Of a stretch of DNA of 25,024 bases, positions 22,096 to 25,024 are shown one piece after another. Source of the stretch: Egaibacter sp046050465 (GTDB taxonomy: Bacteria > Pseudomonadota > Gammaproteobacteria > Burkholderiales > Burkholderiaceae_C); assembly GCA_046050465.1 (NCBI GenBank), contig JBJOPS010000027.1, positions 1 through 25,024 on the forward strand. Reading direction: 5' to 3'. A program made the position numbers and the translations under genes. A model generated the notes under the pieces. The model saw only the letters and a program-made list of their open reading frames with translations. It did no database searches and was not told where the DNA came from. Every line of letters begins with the position of its first letter. Position 1 is the first letter of the stretch.

Positions 22096-24996
22096 TCAGG
22101 CCTCGTAATCGCTGACTGGCACGCAACTGCAAAACAAGTTGCGGTCACCATATTCATTGTCTATGCGGCCAACCGGCGGCCAGTATTTGACATGCTTTAA
22201 ATTTGATAGCGGAAAGGCACCTGTTTTTCGAGAGTAAGGCCTGTTCCAGGCTTCTTCCATCAAGGAGACTGCAGTGTGAGGTGCGTGTTTCAACGGGTTG
22301 TTATCTCGTGGCCATTCACCTTTTTGGACTTTCTCAATTTCCCGGCGGATCGCGATCATCGCTTGGATGAAGCGGTCCAGCTCGTCGAGTGTTTCACTTT
22401 CAGTGGGCTCGACCATCAAGGTTCCAGGAACCGGAAAGCTCAGCGTGGGAGCGTGAAAGCCATAGTCCATCAGTCGCTTGGCTACATCTTGCGCCGAGAT
22501 GCCGTTGGCTCCTCCGCTGGACTCCTTGATTGGCCTTAAATCCAGAATACATTCATGTGCCACCCGACCATTGTCACTTGCGTAAAGGGTTGGGTAATAG
22601 TCCTTGAGGCGAGCGCTGATGTAGTTGGCCGCCAGAATGGCCGCTTCTGTTGCATGCTGCAGGCCGTCCGGGCCCATCATGCGGCAATACATCCAGCTGA
22701 TGGGCAGCACAGCCGCATTGCCCAAAGGCGCAGCTGCAACCGCTCCCGTGCCGGGCACACCGCCCGTGGCGTGGCCAGGCAGGAAGGGCACGAGGTCAGC
22801 CACCACACACACGGGGCCGACGCCCGGGCCGCCACCGCCGTGGGGGATGCAGAAGGTCTTGTGCAGGTTCAGGTGGCTTACGTCGCCGCCAAACTCACCG
22901 GGGGCGGCAGTGCCCACCAGGGCGTTCATGTTGGCGCCGTCCACATACACGCGACCTCCGTGGCTGTGTACCAGGGCGCAGAGTTCTTTGACCGAGGTTT
23001 CAAACACGCCGTGCGTGCTCGGGTAGGTGATCATCACCGCGGCCAGGCGGGCAGCGTGCTGTTCACACTTGGCTTGCAGGTCGGCCATGTCCACGTTGCC
23101 GTGGTCGTCACATTTGGTGACGACCACGGTGAGGCCGGCCATCATGGCGCTGGCCGGGTTGGTGCCGTGCGCGCTGCTGGGGATCAGGCAAATATTGCGA
23201 TGGCTCTGCCCCTTGCTCTCGTGGAAAGCCTTGATGGCCAGCAGGCCCGCGTATTCGCCCTGGCTGCCCGCGTTGGGTTGCAGGCTGATGCCGGCGTAAC
23301 CGGTGGCGGCGCACAGCCAGGCGCGCAGTTGCGCGTCCAGCTCGGTATAGCCTTCTCGCTGGTCGGCCGGGGCAAAGGGGTGGATGTTGGCAAACTCCGG
23401 CCAGGTGACGGGAATCATCTCGCTGGTGGCGTTGAGTTTCATGGTGCAGCTGCCAAGCGGGATCATGCTGCGGTCCAGCGCCAGATCCTTGTCGCTCAGC
23501 ATGCGGATGTAGCGCAGCATGCCGGTTTCGGAGTGGTGGGTGTTGAAGACCGGGTGCGTCAGGAACTTGCTCGTGCGGCGCAGCGCGGCGGGGATCAACG
23601 ACTCGGCGGTGCCTTCCAGCGCTTCCACGCTGGGCAGAGCCTGGCCTTCCTTGGCAAACAGGCCCCAGACCAGGGCCAGGTCGTCACGCGTGGTGGTTTC
23701 GTCCAGCGCGATACTGGTGTATTCCTTGAAGTAAATACGCAGGTTAGCCCCCGCCGATACTGCGCGAGAAGCTATCGAATTAGTAGCGTCTCCAGTCTTC
23801 AGGGTGACGGTGTCAAACACGGCGTCGCTAGTCAGCGTGTGGCCCAGTTGCTCCAGGCCCTTGGCCAGAATGGCGGTGAACTTGGCCACGCGCTGGGCGA
23901 TGCGGGTCAGGCCTTCGGGGCCGTGGTACACGGCGTACATGCTGGCGATGACGGCCGGCAACACCTGCGCGGTGCAGATGTTGGACGTGGCCTTCTCGCG
24001 GCGGATGTGTTGCTCGCGGGTTTGCAGCGCCAGGCGGTAGGCCGGGTTGCCGTGGGTGTCGATGCTCACGCCCACAATGCGGCCGGGCATGGAGCGCTTG
24101 TATTCGTCGCGGCAGGCCATGTAGGCGGCGTGGGGGCCACCGTTGCACAGGGGCATGCCAAAGCGCTGGGTGGTGCCGACCACAATGTCGGCGTCAAACT
24201 CGCCGGGTGGTGTCAGCAGCGTGAGCGCCAGCAGGTCGGCGGCCACGATGAAGGCGGCTTGTTTGCCGTGCACGGTGGCTACGTCTGCGCGCAGGTCGTC
24301 AATGCGGCCGCTGGTGGCGGGGTACTGGGCCAGCACGGCAAAGTAGTCGCCGGCCAGCGCGGCTTCCCACTCGGGGGCGGAGTTGGCAAGCAGGACGGTG
24401 ATGCCCAGCGGCGCGGCGCGGGTCTGGATCACCTCAATGGTTTGCGGGTGGCAGTCGCCGGCCACCACAAACACGTTGCTCTTGCTTTTGACACTGCGCT
24501 TGGCCAGCGTCATGGCTTCGGCGGCGGCCGTGGCTTCGTCCAGCATGGACGCATTGGCCATGGGCATGCCGGTGAGGTCACACACCATGGTCTGGAAGTT
24601 CACCAGCGCTTCCATGCGGCCCTGGGAAATCTCGGCCTGGTAGGGCGTGTAGGCGGTGTACCAGGCGGGGTTTTCCAGAATGTTGCGCAGGATCACGCCG
24701 GGCGTGTGCGTGCCGTAGTAGCCCTGGCCAATGAAGCTCTTGAGCACCTTGTTCTTGCCTGCCAGCACCTTGATCTCGGCCAGCGCGGCTGCTTCGGTGA
24801 TCGCGGCCGGAATCGCCATCTTGCTGCTGCGCGCGATGGAGCGCGGCACGATGCTGTCGATCAGCGTGCGGCGCGAGCTCTCGCCGATGGCCTTGAGCAT
24901 CAGCGCTTCGTCGGCCGCATCGATGCCGATGTGGCGTACATGGAATTCGCTGGCGTTTTCCAGCTGGGCGAGGGTGGGGGCAGAGGTCGTTAGCAT
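22096..24996 (-). CDS. gcvP: Glycine dehydrogenase (decarboxylating), P protein of glycine cleavage
   Basis: PLP enzyme that decarboxylates glycine and passes the aminomethyl group to the lipoyl arm of GcvH. 966 residues, the length of the single-chain P protein. N-terminal FHVRHIGIDAADEALMLKAIG, GQGYYGTHTPGVILRNILENPAWYTAYTPYQAEISQGR, PLGSCTMKLN, and NLHKTFCIPHGGGGPG with the PLP lysine (Lys713) are all present; the C-terminal CSCVPVSDYEA end is normal. Start ATG 24996 fits the family. The 28 bases before it may include the end of an upstream gene (gcvH would be expected), but too little is present to call it. Two 17-nt GCTAT-type elements lie inside the coding sequence (22194-22210 and about 23771-23787). 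Not functionally tied to the neighbouring operon. Confidence 0.98.
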   Translation of the reverse strand: MLTTSAPTLAQLENASEFHVRHIGIDAADEALMLKAIGESSRRTLIDSIVPRSIARSSKMAIPAAITEAAALAEIKVLAGKNKVLKSFIGQGYYGTHTPGVILRNILENPAWYTAYTPYQAEISQGRMEALVNFQTMVCDLTGMPMANASMLDEATAAAEAMTLAKRSVKSKSNVFVVAGDCHPQTIEVIQTRAAPLGITVLLANSAPEWEAALAGDYFAVLAQYPATSGRIDDLRADVATVHGKQAAFIVAADLLALTLLTPPGEFDADIVVGTTQRFGMPLCNGGPHAAYMACRDEYKRSMPGRIVGVSIDTHGNPAYRLALQTREQHIRREKATSNICTAQVLPAVIASMYAVYHGPEGLTRIAQRVAKFTAILAKGLEQLGHTLTSDAVFDTVTLKTGDATNSIASRAVSAGANLRIYFKEYTSIALDETTTRDDLALVWGLFAKEGQALPSVEALEGTAESLIPAALRRTSKFLTHPVFNTHHSETGMLRYIRMLSDKDLALDRSMIPLGSCTMKLNATSEMIPVTWPEFANIHPFAPADQREGYTELDAQLRAWLCAATGYAGISLQPNAGSQGEYAGLLAIKAFHESKGQSHRNICLIPSSAHGTNPASAMMAGLTVVVTKCDDHGNVDMADLQAKCEQHAARLAAVMITYPSTHGVFETSVKELCALVHSHGGRVYVDGANMNALVGTAAPGEFGGDVSHLNLHKTFCIPHGGGGPGVGPVCVVADLVPFLPGHATGGVPGTGAVAAAPLGNAAVLPISWMYCRMMGPDGLQHATEAAILAANYISARLKDYYPTLYASDNGRVAHECILDLRPIKESSGGANGISAQDVAKRLMDYGFHAPTLSFPVPGTLMVEPTESETLDELDRFIQAMIAIRREIEKVQKGEWPRDNNPLKHAPHTAVSLMEEAWNRPYSRKTGAFPLSNLKHVKYWPPVGRIDNEYGDRNLFCSCVPVSDYEA
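22194..22210 (-). repeat. 17-nt GCTAT-type element, copy in gcvP C-terminal region
   Basis: On the coding strand it reads GCTATCAAATTTAAAGC and encodes part of the variable LSNLKHVKYW segment of GcvP, just before the conserved ending. Confidence 0.35.
23771..23787 (-). repeat. 17-nt GCTAT-type element, second copy in gcvP
   Basis: On the plus strand GCTATCGAATTAGTAGC, matching the other gcvP copy's coding-strand form at 13 of 17 positions. It encodes the segment around ATNSIASRAV, a poorly conserved part of the P protein, with more AT-rich codons than the rest of the gene. Confidence 0.35.
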
Positions 24997-25024
24997 GGAC
25001 GTTCAGGCGTATTGGTTGGGGGGT

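Noticed and set aside
22555..24993. 812-codon plus-strand open frame opposite gcvP
   Set aside because: It is an exact antisense shadow of GcvP; its composition (His, Gly, Ala, Val rich, no domains) follows from the codon bias of the real gene, whose motifs are complete.
24997..25024. End of an upstream gene (frame ending PPNQYA then TGA) before gcvP
   Set aside because: Only 28 bases are visible; gcvH would be expected by synteny but six residues are not enough to identify it.
24997..25024. Glycine riboswitch before gcvP
   Set aside because: The leader is outside the window or replaced by an upstream gene; no aptamer structure can be seen in the few bases present.

Overview
The window looks like a chromosomal piece of a beta-proteobacterium of the order Burkholderiales, probably family Comamonadaceae (Rhodoferax, Polaromonas or Acidovorax relatives). 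Grounds: moderate to high GC, the protein variants of PlsY, YajQ, MurB and GcvP, an intergenic GC-rich hairpin element (about 19891-19971) of a type I remember as common in that family, and 17-nt GCTATCAAAT-like elements inside genes. I see no tRNA, rRNA, CRISPR array, insertion sequence or prophage.

Layout. (1) 2-7987, plus: the 3'-most 2,661 codons of a giant cysteine-free RTX-type calcium-binding protein, a type I secretion substrate whose 5' end lies outside the window, closed by a strong hairpin. (2) 7988-8442: a gene-free gap with two hairpins. (3) 8443-9084, plus: plsY (phospholipid synthesis). (4) 9092-11186, minus: a translationally coupled trio, yajQ, then a secreted retropepsin-like aspartic protease, then a degenerate HD-GYP-type protein. 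(5) 11221-12300, plus: murB, divergent from yajQ with only 34 bp between. (6) 12322-13173, minus: an IclR-family regulator of the PcaR/PcaU/PobR type. (7) 13301-22064, plus: a nine-gene run divergent from that regulator: shikimate-dehydrogenase-like oxidoreductase, a complete branched-chain-amino-acid-type ABC importer (binding protein, two permeases, two ATPases), a 4-hydroxyphenylpyruvate-dioxygenase-like VOC protein, a 3-dehydroshikimate-dehydratase-like TIM barrel, and pcaB. (8) 22096-24996, minus: gcvP, convergent with pcaB.

The most interesting unit is (6)+(7). Read together, the genes suggest uptake of a hydroaromatic acid (quinate, shikimate, dehydroshikimate or a relative) by the ABC importer, oxidation by the dehydrogenase, dehydration of 3-dehydroshikimate to protocatechuate, and later a beta-ketoadipate step by PcaB; the ring-cleaving dioxygenase and the rest of the pathway are not in the window. 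Three features make it unusual. The two halves of the fused QuiC1-type enzyme appear as two separate genes in reversed order, with a repeat element between them. The dehydrogenase lacks the two usual substrate-binding serines and has an acidic residue typical of NAD-preferring enzymes. The 127-bp divergent control region carries three PcaR-box-like palindromes whose centres are 21, 84 and 105 bp apart, all multiples of the DNA helical repeat. All functions are inferred from sequence reading; no database search was run.
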